This document shows positions 28,107 through 38,294 of a stretch of DNA of 61,953 nt, in pieces. The notes below the pieces were generated by a model. The model had not been told where the DNA came from, ran no database searches, and worked only from the letters and a program-made list of their open reading frames with translations. The DNA is taken from positions 1 to 61,953 of the forward strand of contig QQVD01000061.1 of the NCBI GenBank assembly GCA_003388555.1, in the 5' to 3' direction. This DNA is from Acidobacteriota bacterium (GTDB taxonomy: Bacteria > Acidobacteriota > Thermoanaerobaculia > Multivoradales > Multivoraceae). A program made the translations under genes and the position numbers. Within the stretch, counting starts at the first letter, position 1, and each line of letters starts with the position of its first letter.

Positions 28107-28814
28107 ATGAGCCAGAGCACGGAAGCCGGGAGCACGAAAGCCTGGACGCAGGCTTCGGGGCGCGGCCACGAGCTCCGGCCGACGCTGCTCACCACCCCGG
28201 GGGTGGGCCTCCTGGTGCGCTGGATCTCGCGGCTGCTGCTGCGGCTGCTCGGCTGGCGTGTCGTCGGCAGCGCGCCGACGACGCCGCGCTACGTGCTGGT
28301 GGCCGCGCCGCACACCTCGAACTGGGACGCCTTCTACCTGGTGATGATGGCCAGTGTGCTGCGCATCCCGATCCGCTGGCTCGGCAAGCACACGCTGTTC
28401 CGGTTCCCCTTCGGCGGCCTCATGCGCTGGTTCGGCGGCATCGCCGTCGACCGGCGCCGTCGCGGCGGCCAGGTGGCGCGTGCCGCCAGGCTGTTCGAGC
28501 GCTTCGACCACCTGGTGATCGTGGTGCCGCCGGAAGGCACCCGCGCCCGCAACGACCGCTGGAAGACGGGCTTCTACTACATCGCCACCACGGCGGAGGT
28601 GCCGGTCGCGCTCGGTTTCCTCGACTACGCGAGCAAGACCGGCGGCGTCGGGCCGCTGTTCCTGCCGAGCGGCGACCTCGACGCCGACCTGCCGCGCATC
28701 CGGGAGTTCTACGCCGACAAGACGGGCCTGCGGCAGGCGATGTTCGGCAACGCGGCCTCGGACGAGAGCTCGGAGGCCGTGCGTGAGCCGGGGCCGGGGC
28801 AGGAGTCACGGTGA
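28107..28814 (+). CDS. Lysophospholipid acyltransferase family protein (PlsC-like)
   Basis: This is a probable membrane-associated acyltransferase that would transfer an acyl chain to lysophosphatidic acid or a related acceptor. Motif I is HTSNWDAF (H-x4-D, near residues 74-79), a Phe/Gly motif II region follows (LFRFPFGGLMRWFGGI), and motif III is PPEGTRAR. Residues about 30-48 (VGLLVRWISRLLLRLLGW) form an amphipathic or membrane segment. At 235 residues it has a normal length with an extra charged C-terminal tail. It likely shares a transcript with the upstream SDR gene. Confidence 0.9.
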   Translation: MSQSTEAGSTKAWTQASGRGHELRPTLLTTPGVGLLVRWISRLLLRLLGWRVVGSAPTTPRYVLVAAPHTSNWDAFYLVMMASVLRIPIRWLGKHTLFRFPFGGLMRWFGGIAVDRRRRGGQVARAARLFERFDHLVIVVPPEGTRARNDRWKTGFYYIATTAEVPVALGFLDYASKTGGVGPLFLPSGDLDADLPRIREFYADKTGLRQAMFGNAASDESSEAVREPGPGQESR

Positions 28815-29135
28815 CTCGGCGGGAAGTCGTCCGGCGGGGCCGGCGATCTCGCGCCAGCGAGCCGTCGCGCCGCGAGAGGCTTGGCTGCAGAGCCGCAGGA
28901 GCGGAAGCCGGAGCCAGCGAACACGGACGCTCGTTCCTCGGTCCTCGCCATGAAGGGCGTGTTCGCTTCACGAGACACCCCCGGTGCCGAAGCGAGCGGC
29001 AGCGAGCTGAGCCGCACGAGCAGCGGGGTGAGCCGGCGAACCCCGGAAGCTCGTTCCTCGGTGCTCCCCCTGGAGGGGGGGAGGGCGGATGTTCGCGTCG
29101 GCGGGCGACCCCCTCTCACCGACGCGACCACGCCC
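28815..29135. other. Intergenic region between convergent genes, with degenerate repeats
   Basis: These 321 bases hold no gene. The 13-base block GCTCGTTCCTCGG occurs twice (about 28931 and 29050), each time preceded by Gly/Pro-codon-like GC-rich sequence. A hairpin lies at 29064-29083. Frames are open on both strands but have no domain content. Confidence 0.5.
29064..29083. terminator. G/C-run hairpin between convergent genes
   Basis: CTCCCCC (29064-29070) pairs with GGGGGAG (29077-29083) around a 6-base loop. It resembles the hairpin at 3232-3252 and, like it, separates convergent genes. No T-tract follows. Confidence 0.4.
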
Positions 29136-30755
29136 CTACTCCTGTTTGCTCCACTCCGCCAGGTTGAAGAACTCGTTGAGCAGGTTCGGCTCGACGTCGG
29201 TCAGGCCGTTGCGGGTGGCGACGAAGCTGCGCGGCTCCCAGAGGAAGAGGACCGGCTGGTCCTGGTTGAGGATCTCCTGGATGCGCAGCAGGTTGGGCAG
29301 CATCTGCGCCAGGTCGGTGTAGCTGGCGTTCTCCTCCAGCAGCCGGTCGACCTCGGCGTTGCGGTAGCTGCCGAAGTTGTAGCCGTTGTCGATCGCGTCG
29401 CTGCTGAAGGCGTAGGAGAGATCGAGCGAGGTGTCCATGGCGAAGGCGACCACCGTCGCATCGTAGTCGTGGGCCAGGTTCTGCGCGTTGAGGGTGTTGA
29501 ACTCGATCTGCCGCAGCTCGGCGCGCACCCCGACCTCGGCGAGCTGGGCCTGGATCAGCTGCATCGCGTCCCAGCGGGTCTCGTTGCCCGGATTGGTGGT
29601 CAGCTCGAAGCGGAAGTCGACGCCATCGCGCTCGCGCACGCCGTCGCCGTCGGAGTCCCTCCAGCCGGCCTCGTCGAGCAGGCGCCGGGCGGCGGCGGGA
29701 TCGTGCCGTGGCACCTCGAGAGCGTCGTTGTGGGCCCAGAACCACGAGACCACCGGCGAATCGGAGACCGTCGCGTAGCCGAACCAGAGCGTGTCGACGA
29801 TCGCCTGGCGGTCGACCGCGTGCACCAGGGCGCGACGGGCGCGTGGATCGTCGAACCAGGGGCGCTCCAGGTTCCACGAGATGAAAGTGTACTGCCGGTT
29901 CGGGTAGTCGACGAGCTCGACTCCCGGTTCCTGACGCAGGCGTGGCACGTCGCCGGGACGGATGCCGTAGATCATGTCGACCTCGCCGGCGACGAACTGG
30001 GTGAACAGACTGCTCTCGTCCGGCACGAAACGGAACAGCACCCGCTCGCTGCGCGGCAGCCCGGGCTCGAAGTAGCCGGGATTGCGGCGCAGCACCAGCC
30101 GCTGCTGTCTCTCCCAACCGTCGAGCAGGAAGGGGCCGCTGGTCACCAGATTGTCGAGGAACCAGTCGGGCCTGGCGCGCCACTGCTCGAACGGCAGCAC
30201 CGACCAGGCGTGGCGCGGCAGCACCACGCCCTCGTTGGCGTCGAGAAGCTGTGAGGCACTGCGGCGGGCGAAGGTGTAGCGGACCGAGTGGGGCCCCAGC
30301 GCCTCCACCGAGGTGATGTCCTCTTTGACCGCGGCGAACATCCAGCCGATCTGCGGCGACGTCTGGGCCTGGTGCGAGAAGACGACGTCGTCGGCGGTGA
30401 GCGGCGTGCCGTCGCTCCAGACGACGTCGTCTCGCAGCTCGAAGACGAGTTGCAGCCCGTCCTCCGAGAAGCTCCACGAGCTCGCCAGCTCGGGCTCCAT
30501 CGGGATCGGGCGCTCGGCGCTGTACTCGGGCACCTCGCGCAGCAGCTGCCCGAACAGCTGACGGACGATGGTGTGGTTGAACTGACTTCCGCGGGCGATC
30601 AGGTCGTTCGGGGTCTCGAAGCTGGCGATGGTGCCGACCCGGATGGTCGCCGGGTCGGTCGTGTCGCGGCGCGACACGCACCCCGTGATCGCCGCGACCA
30701 GGACGAGGGCGAAGAGCAGGCTGACGCGGCGCGGTGAGCGGTTCGTCGGGGGCAT
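29136..30755 (-). CDS. Peptide/nickel-type ABC transporter substrate-binding lipoprotein (SBP_bac_5)
   Basis: This is a lipid-anchored periplasmic binding protein of the DppA/OppA class. The 539-residue product starts at ATG 30755, with GGAGG eight bases upstream. The signal peptide ends in the lipobox AAITGCVSR. The mature protein has the family pattern PMEPELASSWSFSEDGLQLV, FELRDDVVWSDGTPLTADDV, then RRALVHAVDRQAIVDTLWFG and a C-terminal LNQDQPVLFLWEP. No permease or ATPase genes are adjacent, so it is an orphan binding protein. The divergent neighbour is a membrane histidine kinase, which allows a sensing role. Confidence 0.95.
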   Translation of the reverse strand: MPPTNRSPRRVSLLFALVLVAAITGCVSRRDTTDPATIRVGTIASFETPNDLIARGSQFNHTIVRQLFGQLLREVPEYSAERPIPMEPELASSWSFSEDGLQLVFELRDDVVWSDGTPLTADDVVFSHQAQTSPQIGWMFAAVKEDITSVEALGPHSVRYTFARRSASQLLDANEGVVLPRHAWSVLPFEQWRARPDWFLDNLVTSGPFLLDGWERQQRLVLRRNPGYFEPGLPRSERVLFRFVPDESSLFTQFVAGEVDMIYGIRPGDVPRLRQEPGVELVDYPNRQYTFISWNLERPWFDDPRARRALVHAVDRQAIVDTLWFGYATVSDSPVVSWFWAHNDALEVPRHDPAAARRLLDEAGWRDSDGDGVRERDGVDFRFELTTNPGNETRWDAMQLIQAQLAEVGVRAELRQIEFNTLNAQNLAHDYDATVVAFAMDTSLDLSYAFSSDAIDNGYNFGSYRNAEVDRLLEENASYTDLAQMLPNLLRIQEILNQDQPVLFLWEPRSFVATRNGLTDVEPNLLNEFFNLAEWSKQE

Positions 30756-31163
30756 GGCGGTGGGCCTCCGCACGAGGCCTCGGGGGTCGGCGGCCGGATC
30801 GCGGCAGCGGCGCAGGGAGATCCAGGAGAAGGGAGGAGAAGGCGACCGGCAGGAAAACCGGTGTTCGCGACGCGCCGGTTCGAGACCGGCGTCGGCCGCC
30901 GACACCGCTGCCGACGAGCGTATCCCAGCCGTCCGCCCCCCAGCGCGCCGCGGCCGCGGTCCGCCGAGGGCCGTCGGCCAACGGTCCCGCGCAACGGAAG
31001 AAAGGCGCCCGGTGCCCGGTTGCGCTTCGGGGCTCGCGCGCGACGGGCGCGACGGGAGCGCAACGGCAACTGCGACGACGCGGCGATCGCCGGCTGCGTC
31101 CGACAGCCGCGGTCTTTCCCAAGGCCCTCGCCACCTCAGCAACCCTCGAATCGAGACCAGCCC
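30756..31163. other. Divergent intergenic region, binding-protein gene and histidine kinase
   Basis: These 408 bases lie between the left-reading binding-protein gene and the right-reading kinase gene. Frames are open on both strands without recognisable domains. Shared regulatory sites would be expected here; I could not define them. Confidence 0.45.
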
Positions 31164-32576
31164 TTGTCCTCGCGACGCATCGTGCTCGCCGTCATCGCGC
31201 TCGGCGTCTTCGTGCTGGTCGACCTGGCGCTCTTCGGCTGGCTCATCTTCCGCACCCTGTCGCAACGGGAGATCGACCGCATCGTGCTGGAGACACGTGC
31301 CGAGGCGGAGGTGGTGGCCGACCAGATCGCCCGCGACGTCGCCCAGGGCAACCAGGACCTGGTGATGGCGATGGCGACCAGCTCCGAGACCCGTACCTAC
31401 ATCGACTCGATGCTGGAGAAGCGCGAGGAGGTGCAGATGGTCCGGGTCCTCGATCGCGAGGGCCGCACCGTCTACATGGATGCCCGGGTGGAGCGCTTCG
31501 GCCGTCCCGACGGGGACGAGGCCGGTACCAGCTCTCCGGGCACGGAGGGCCTGGGTGACGGCAGGCTCAGCCTGCCCGGCGACCTCGAGCGCGAGGACCT
31601 GGCATCGGTGTCCGAGTTCCCTCGCGTCGTCACCCAGCACATCGAGGAGAACGTGCCCTACGAGATGGTGCGGGTGCCGGTCGGTGACGTCGGATCGGTG
31701 ATCGTCGGCCTGCGCCGCGAGGAGATCGAAGAGCGCCTCGAGGAGCTGCGCACCGAGCTGGTGGCGCAGGCGGGATCGATCGGCGCGCTCACGGTGCTGG
31801 TCTTCGCCGGCGCGGCGCTGCTGCTCTGGGTGCTCTTCCGGCGCTCTCGGGTGCTCGAGGAGACGGCCCGCGAGGCCGAACGCATGGCGTACGTCGGCAC
31901 CCTCGCGTCGGGGCTGGCGCACGAGATCCGTTCGCCGCTGAACTCGCTGAACCTGAACATGCAGCTGCTCGAGGAGGACCTCGGCCGCGGCGCTCCCGCG
32001 GTGGGGGCTGCGGCCGGCGTCGCAGGCTCGGGACGGTTGCTCGAGATCACCCGTTCGGAGATCACCCGCCTCGAGCACCTGGTCTCCGACTTCCTGCGCT
32101 ATGCCAGGCCTCGCCAGCTCGACCTGCAGAAGGTCAGCTGCAGCGAGCTGCTGCAGCACGTGCGATCGGTGCTGAGGGGCCAGGCGATCCGCACCGGAGC
32201 GCAGATCGACGTGCTCGACGCCACGGCCGGCGCCAGCGTCAGGGTCGACCGCGAGCAGTTCCAGCAGCTGCTGCTCAATCTGTGCGAGAACGGGTTGCAG
32301 GCGGCTCGCGAGGGCGAGGCGCCCCACCTGCAGCTGCTCGCCGAGCGACGCGGCGAGGACCGCGTGGCGTTGGGGGTGCGCGACGACGGTGTCGGCATGA
32401 GCGAGGAGGAGATCCGCCGCGCGACGGAGCTGTTCTTCTCGCAGCGCCGCGGCGGCACGGGCCTCGGCCTGGCGATCGTCGAGAGGATCGCCAAGGCGCA
32501 CGGCGGCACGCTGCAGTTCGAGAGCACCCTGGGCGAGGGGACGACCGTCTGGGTCGAGCTCCAGTCGCGGTGGTGA
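31164..32576 (+). CDS. Membrane sensor histidine kinase (NtrB/ZraS-like)
   Basis: The 470-residue kinase has TM1 (IVLAVIALGVFVLVDLALFG), a periplasmic sensor region of about 180 residues carrying an acidic, Gly/Ser-rich insert near residues 115-145, and TM2 (GSIGALTVLVFAGAALLLWVL). The dimerisation helix has GLAHEIRSPLNSLNLNMQLL and the ATPase has LLNLCENGLQAA, GVRDDGVGMSEEE and GGTGLGLAIVERIAKAHGG. The usual start codon is lacking; TTG 31164, just before SSRRIVLAV, is my choice. No response regulator is adjacent; the next gene is a convergent zinc ribbon. Confidence 0.9.
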   Translation: MSSRRIVLAVIALGVFVLVDLALFGWLIFRTLSQREIDRIVLETRAEAEVVADQIARDVAQGNQDLVMAMATSSETRTYIDSMLEKREEVQMVRVLDREGRTVYMDARVERFGRPDGDEAGTSSPGTEGLGDGRLSLPGDLEREDLASVSEFPRVVTQHIEENVPYEMVRVPVGDVGSVIVGLRREEIEERLEELRTELVAQAGSIGALTVLVFAGAALLLWVLFRRSRVLEETAREAERMAYVGTLASGLAHEIRSPLNSLNLNMQLLEEDLGRGAPAVGAAAGVAGSGRLLEITRSEITRLEHLVSDFLRYARPRQLDLQKVSCSELLQHVRSVLRGQAIRTGAQIDVLDATAGASVRVDREQFQQLLLNLCENGLQAAREGEAPHLQLLAERRGEDRVALGVRDDGVGMSEEEIRRATELFFSQRRGGTGLGLAIVERIAKAHGGTLQFESTLGEGTTVWVELQSRW

Positions 32577-32607
32577 AGCCACGGCGGCATGGGCCGGCGG
32601 TCGTCCC

Positions 32608-32778
32608 TCAGCGGTCGTCGCCCTCCAGCGCGTCGACCTCGTCGGGGGTCAGGAAGCGGTCGATCTCCTCGTTGCCGCAGATCGGGCAGATGATCGCGCT
32701 CAGCTTGTCCTTCTCCCACTCGAAGTCGTAGCAGGGCGTCTCGCAATCGAGGCAGACGAAGTAGTCGGGGGCTGACAT
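32608..32778 (-). CDS. Small zinc-ribbon protein, 56 residues
   Basis: Reading from ATG 32778 (GGGAGA five bases upstream) to TGA at 32608 gives MSAPDYFVCLDCETPCYDFE...AIICPICGNEEIDRFLTPDE. Two CxxC pairs (residues 9/12 and 31/34) form a probable rubredoxin-like zinc ribbon, with one extra Cys at 16. It ends in an acidic tail. Function unknown; it could bind zinc or iron, or act as an adaptor. It is divergent from rplU and convergent with the histidine kinase gene. Confidence 0.82.
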   Translation of the reverse strand: MSAPDYFVCLDCETPCYDFEWEKDKLSAIICPICGNEEIDRFLTPDEVDALEGDDR

Positions 32779-32807
32779 CGGGTTCTCCCGCGCGCGGTCC
32801 GGACCCG

Positions 32808-32836
32808 TTGCCCGGGGCTCGCGGCTGTGCTAGGTT
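32808..32836 (+). promoter_or_regulatory. Possible promoter of rplU-rpmA
   Basis: TTGCCC (32808-32813) and TAGGTT (32831-32836) have a 17-base spacer and precede ATG 32883 by about 45 bases. Confidence 0.4.
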
Positions 32837-32882
32837 CTCCGGCTCACGCCCGTTCCTCGGGCGCTCGACAGGAGTGTGTTCA

Positions 32883-33200
32883 ATGTTTGCGGTAATCGAA
32901 ACCGGTGGCAAGCAGTACCGGGTCGAAGAGGGTGATCTGCTCGACGTCGAGCGGCTTCCCGGCGACCTCGAGGCGGGCTCGAACTTCGAGTTCGATCGCG
33001 TGCTCATGGTCGGCGGCAGCGGCGAGCCGAAGCTCGGCACTCCGCTGGTCGACGGTGCGAAGGTCGAGGCCTCGCTCGTCGATGCCGTGCGCGGCAAGAA
33101 GATCATCGTCTTCAAGAAGAAGCGACGCAAGGGCTACCGCCGCACGCGGGGCCATCGACAGGATCTGCACCGGGTGCGGATCGACTCGATCAGCGCCTGA
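32883..33200 (+). CDS. rplU: 50S ribosomal protein L21
   Basis: L21 binds 23S rRNA in the large subunit. The start [18 protein letters not shown] and the C-terminal segment [29 protein letters not shown] are canonical. At 105 residues it has the usual length. AGGAG lies about eight bases before ATG 32883. It is the first gene of the rplU-rpmA-obg-nadD-rsfS block. Confidence 0.98.
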   Translation: MFAVIETGGKQYRVEEGDLLDVERLPGDLEAGSNFEFDRVLMVGGSGEPKLGTPLVDGAKVEASLVDAVRGKKIIVFKKKRRKGYRRTRGHRQDLHRVRIDSISA

Positions 33201-33321
33201 CCGGCGCCGATCGGAACTCCTGCGGCCGCGGCTCGGGCGCTCGACGCCCCCGCCCGCGAGCCGCGACACGGATTCTCGGACGTCGCGTCGAGGCCGGCGC
33301 GACGCAATAGGAAGCAGCACG

Positions 33322-33579
33322 ATGGCTCACAAGAAAGGCCAGGGCTCGAGCCGCAACGGCCGGGACTCCAACCCCAGCAACCTCGGCGTCAAGCGCTACG
33401 GCGGTCAGAAGGTGACCGGCGGCACGATCATCGTGCGCCAGCGCGGCACCAAGTTCTTCCCCGGCGAGAACGTCGGCCGTGGCAGCGACGACACGCTCTT
33501 CGCGCTCAGCGACGGAGTGGTCGAGTTTCGCAATCGCGGCCGCATGGGCACCTACGTCAACGTGAACTCGGCGGAGTAG
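33322..33579 (+). CDS. rpmA: 50S ribosomal protein L27
   Basis: L27 lies near the peptidyl transferase centre. The start [19 protein letters not shown] and the motif [20 protein letters not shown] match the family; length is 85 residues. It carries no N-terminal pre-sequence of the Firmicute type. It lies 121 bases after rplU and 48 bases before obg. Confidence 0.98.
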   Translation: MAHKKGQGSSRNGRDSNPSNLGVKRYGGQKVTGGTIIVRQRGTKFFPGENVGRGSDDTLFALSDGVVEFRNRGRMGTYVNVNSAE

Positions 33580-35513
<1,934 letters not shown>

Positions 35514-35579
35514 GCTGTGCGCAATCGGCGCAGCCCGACCGGACGAGGCCCGGATCGGGAGAGGAGAGCGAGACGCAGC

Positions 35580-36077
35580 GTGAGTGTTCATGAAGCGGCC
35601 GGAGCCGCAACCAGCCGGGCGCGGCGACCGCGGCCGCGGGACGATGACTCCACCGCACCCCTGCCGCCGGCGCCGGCCTGGCTCGACGTCGCGGTGGATG
35701 CAGCGGCCGACCGCAAGGCCATCGACCTCAAGCTCCTCGATCTGCGCGGCAAGTGTGACTACACCGACTTCTTCCTGATCTGTTCCGGCCGCTCCGATCG
35801 CCAGGTGGCGGCGATCGCCGAGTCGATCGACGAGCGTCTGCGCGGAGAGGGCCAGAAGCCGCTGCACATCGAGGGCATGGGCCAGGGGCGCTGGGTCCTC
35901 CTCGACTACGCCGACCTGGTGGTGCACGTGTTCGATCCGCCGACGCGCGACTTCTACCGTCTCGAGCGGTTGTGGAGCGACGCTCCGGTGCTGCGCGAGA
36001 TCGAGGGCGACGGCTCCTCGCCCGCCCAGGCCGGCGTCGGCGGCGCGGCCGAGGCTGCAGAGGACGGCGCCGGCTGA
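35580..36077 (+). CDS. rsfS: Ribosome silencing factor
   Basis: RsfS (Iojap) binds L14 and blocks subunit joining when nutrients are low. The core has AVDAAADRKAIDLKLLDLRG, CDYTDFFLICSGRSDRQVAAIA and GRWVLLDYADLVVHVFDP, and ends YRLERLWSDAP. From GTG 35580 it is 165 residues, with an N-terminal low-complexity leader of about 35 residues and an Ala/Gly tail. It is 66 bases after nadD, the usual partner. The start is not certain. Confidence 0.95.
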   Translation: MSVHEAAGAATSRARRPRPRDDDSTAPLPPAPAWLDVAVDAAADRKAIDLKLLDLRGKCDYTDFFLICSGRSDRQVAAIAESIDERLRGEGQKPLHIEGMGQGRWVLLDYADLVVHVFDPPTRDFYRLERLWSDAPVLREIEGDGSSPAQAGVGGAAEAAEDGAG

Positions 36078-36104
36078 GACACCGGGGCCGGATGGGGGAT
36101 CCGG

Positions 36105-37007
36105 GTGGACTTCGGTGAGTCTCTCGAGCTGGTCGGTCTCTCCCACCTCGCCGACGATCTGGCGCGGGCGGCGCGCAGCCCGGCGCCGCTGCTGCTGATC
36201 GGATCGGCCGGGAGCGGCAGGACCTGGCTGGCTCGTCGGCTGCACGAACAGTCGCCACGCGCCGGCGGGCCGCTGGTCGAAGTCGACCCGCTGCTGGTCC
36301 CGAGCGCCCTCTTCGACTCCGAACTCTTCGGCCACCGGCGCGGCGCCTTCACCGGAGCGGTCGAAGACCGCAAGGGGCGGGTGGCCCTGGCGGAGGGCGG
36401 CAGCCTGCTGGTCGACCGGCTGGAGGAGCTGCCGAGCGAGGTCCAGGTCAAACTGCTGCGACTGATCGCCGAGGGCGAGTACACGCCGCTCGGCGGCCGC
36501 CAGCGCAGGGCCGACGTGCGCTTCCTCGCGGCGGCGTCGCCGCAGCTGCACGATCGGGTGCGCCGTGGCCTGTTCCGTCGCGACCTCCTCTACCGTCTGG
36601 AGGTGCTGGTCTTCGAGCTGCCCGAGCTCGGCGCGAGAGCGCTCGACTGGGAGCGGCTGGCGCGGGCGCTGCTCGCCGAGGCCGGCGAGCGCCTCGGCCT
36701 CGAGGTGCCCGAGACGCGCAGCGACACCCTGCGCTCTCTCGGCGCCCGCGCCTGGCCCGGCAACCTGACCCAGCTGCGCAGCGTGCTGGACCGCGCTCTG
36801 CTGCAGCACGAGGGCCCGGGCCCGCTGCGGCTGCCGCTCGGCGAACGGCACGAGGAGCCCCGGCCCCGCTCGCTGCGGCAGGCCGAGCACGAGGCGATCC
36901 TGCGTGCGCTGGCCTATGCGCGCGGCAACCAGACGCAGGCGGCGGAGATCCTCGGGATCTCGCGCAAGTCGCTGTGGGAGCGCCGCAAGCGACTCGGCAT
37001 CCCCTGA
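36105..37007 (+). CDS. Sigma-54-activator-like AAA+ protein with altered ATPase motifs and Fis HTH
   Basis: The 300-residue protein has an AAA+ domain without a receiver, then a Fis-type helix-turn-helix (ILRALAYARGNQTQAAEILG, ISRKSLWERRKRLG). The sigma-54 contact loop GAFTGA and the arginine-finger region FRRDLLYRLEV are kept. The Walker A reads GSAGSGRT, with Arg at the usual Lys. Walker B reads SLLVDRLEEL, with Arg where the Glu of DE is expected, and the sensor Asn (AATN) is replaced by AAASP. ATP hydrolysis is therefore doubtful; it may act as a DNA-binding regulator or partner. GTG 36105 has GGGGG nine bases upstream; the gene is 27 bases after rsfS. Confidence 0.88.
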   Translation: MDFGESLELVGLSHLADDLARAARSPAPLLLIGSAGSGRTWLARRLHEQSPRAGGPLVEVDPLLVPSALFDSELFGHRRGAFTGAVEDRKGRVALAEGGSLLVDRLEELPSEVQVKLLRLIAEGEYTPLGGRQRRADVRFLAAASPQLHDRVRRGLFRRDLLYRLEVLVFELPELGARALDWERLARALLAEAGERLGLEVPETRSDTLRSLGARAWPGNLTQLRSVLDRALLQHEGPGPLRLPLGERHEEPRPRSLRQAEHEAILRALAYARGNQTQAAEILGISRKSLWERRKRLGIP

Positions 37008-37106
37008 CCTCCCACCGCGCTCCTTGCGCTCCAGCGCGCTGCCTTGCGCTCCGCCGCGACGCCCTGACGCCCTGTTCGCCTCTCGGCGCCGCGCAGGGGC
37101 GTCGGT

Positions 37107-37907
37107 TCAGCGGCCCTTCCAGGACGGCTTGCGCTTGGCGAGGAAGGCCTGCACTCCCTCGACCTTGTCCTCGGTGGAGAAGGCGAGAGCGAAGAGATCG
37201 CGTTCGTAGACCAGGCCGTCGCCCAGCGGCAGACGTTCGGCCGCCCTTGTCGCCTCCTTGGCCAGCCGCAGCGCCACCGGCGACTTGGAGGCGATCTCGC
37301 TGGCGAGCTCGAGGCAGCGCGCCTCGAGCTGCTCGGGCTCGACCACCTCGTCGACCAGGCCGATGCGCAGGGCTTCGGCGGCGTCGATCATGGCGCCGGT
37401 GAGGATCAGCTTCATCGCCTGGCCCATGCCGATGAGGCGCGGCAGTCGTTGCGTGCCGCCGCCCCCCGGCAGCAGGCCGAGATTGATCTCGGGTTGCCCG
37501 AAGCGAGCGCGGCTCGACGCGATGCGCAGGTCGCACGAGCTGGCCAGCTCGCAGCCGCCGCCGAGACAGAAGCCGCCGATCATCGCGACCACCGGCTTCG
37601 GGTAGTCGGCCATGACGTCGAAGACGCGCGGGAACGCCATGGCCTGCCGCTGCTCGAGCGGCGAGCGCCCCTCGAACTCGCCGATGTCGGCACCGGCCAC
37701 GAACGACTTCTCTCCGGCGCCGGTCACCACCAGGCAGCCGACGCCGTCGTCGTCCGCCAGCCGCTCCAGGTGCTCGAGCATGCCGCTCTCGACCGCCTGA
37801 TTCAGTGCGTTGAGCTTGTCGGGGCGGTTGATGGTGAGGATTGCGACGCGGCCCTCGGTGCGACAGAGGACCGCCTGCTCGGAGCTCTGGCTCGGGTCGG
37901 CTGGCAT
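37107..37907 (-). CDS. Enoyl-CoA hydratase/isomerase family protein (crotonase)
   Basis: The 266-residue enzyme probably hydrates 2-enoyl-CoA in fatty acid or amino acid degradation. The oxyanion-hole segments SFVAGADIGEFEG and IGGFCLGGGCELASSCDLRI and both catalytic Glu positions (GGGCE and FGQPEINLGLLPGGGGTQRL) are present, so hydratase activity is likely. The C-terminus ends AFLAKRKPSWKGR, as usual. GGAGA eight bases before ATG 37907 supports the start. It is convergent with the sigma-54-like gene. No other beta-oxidation gene is adjacent. Confidence 0.95.
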   Translation of the reverse strand: MPADPSQSSEQAVLCRTEGRVAILTINRPDKLNALNQAVESGMLEHLERLADDDGVGCLVVTGAGEKSFVAGADIGEFEGRSPLEQRQAMAFPRVFDVMADYPKPVVAMIGGFCLGGGCELASSCDLRIASSRARFGQPEINLGLLPGGGGTQRLPRLIGMGQAMKLILTGAMIDAAEALRIGLVDEVVEPEQLEARCLELASEIASKSPVALRLAKEATRAAERLPLGDGLVYERDLFALAFSTEDKVEGVQAFLAKRKPSWKGR

Positions 37908-38294
37908 CGTACGGTCTCCAGTTCTCGGGGCGATGCGGGAAGCGGTCCGGATCGGAGAGCGGATCCCGTCACTCCAGGTGTCTGTCTCGGTCGGGAGACG
38001 GCTGCGAGTGTGGCACAGGCGGCTGCTTTGCGAGCCCTGCCACCGAAGGTCGCGAGTGCGACCCGGAGTGGCTCGAGCGTACGCGAAACGAAGCTGGCGA
38101 CGGTCTCGTCTTGGGCTAGGATATGGGGCTGCGCAGACGTGCCGCTCGCCGGTGCGTCAGCCCTCGTCGCGAGCGCGATCCTGTTCCGCCGCGACCGTGG
38201 GGGATCCTCCCTTGTGTTCCCATCCTCTGCCGGGCCTCTCCGTCCAGGGCTCAGTCCGTTTCCGATCGGGCACTTCTGTTACGGGCACCACAGA
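37908..38294. other. Intergenic region between divergent genes
   Basis: These 387 bases separate the crotonase gene (minus) from an unknown gene (plus). An AT-richer TAGGATATGG near 38117 could be part of a promoter for the plus-strand gene, but no good -35 is at the right distance. No repeat or small gene was seen. Confidence 0.45.

Noticed and set aside
30861-31163. Upstream extension of the histidine kinase frame
   Set aside because: The 101 extra residues are Arg/Pro-rich and would precede the first transmembrane helix without any domain.
36105-37007. Reading the sigma-54-like protein as an ordinary active activator
   Set aside because: Both Walker motifs and the sensor Asn deviate, so normal activity cannot be assumed.
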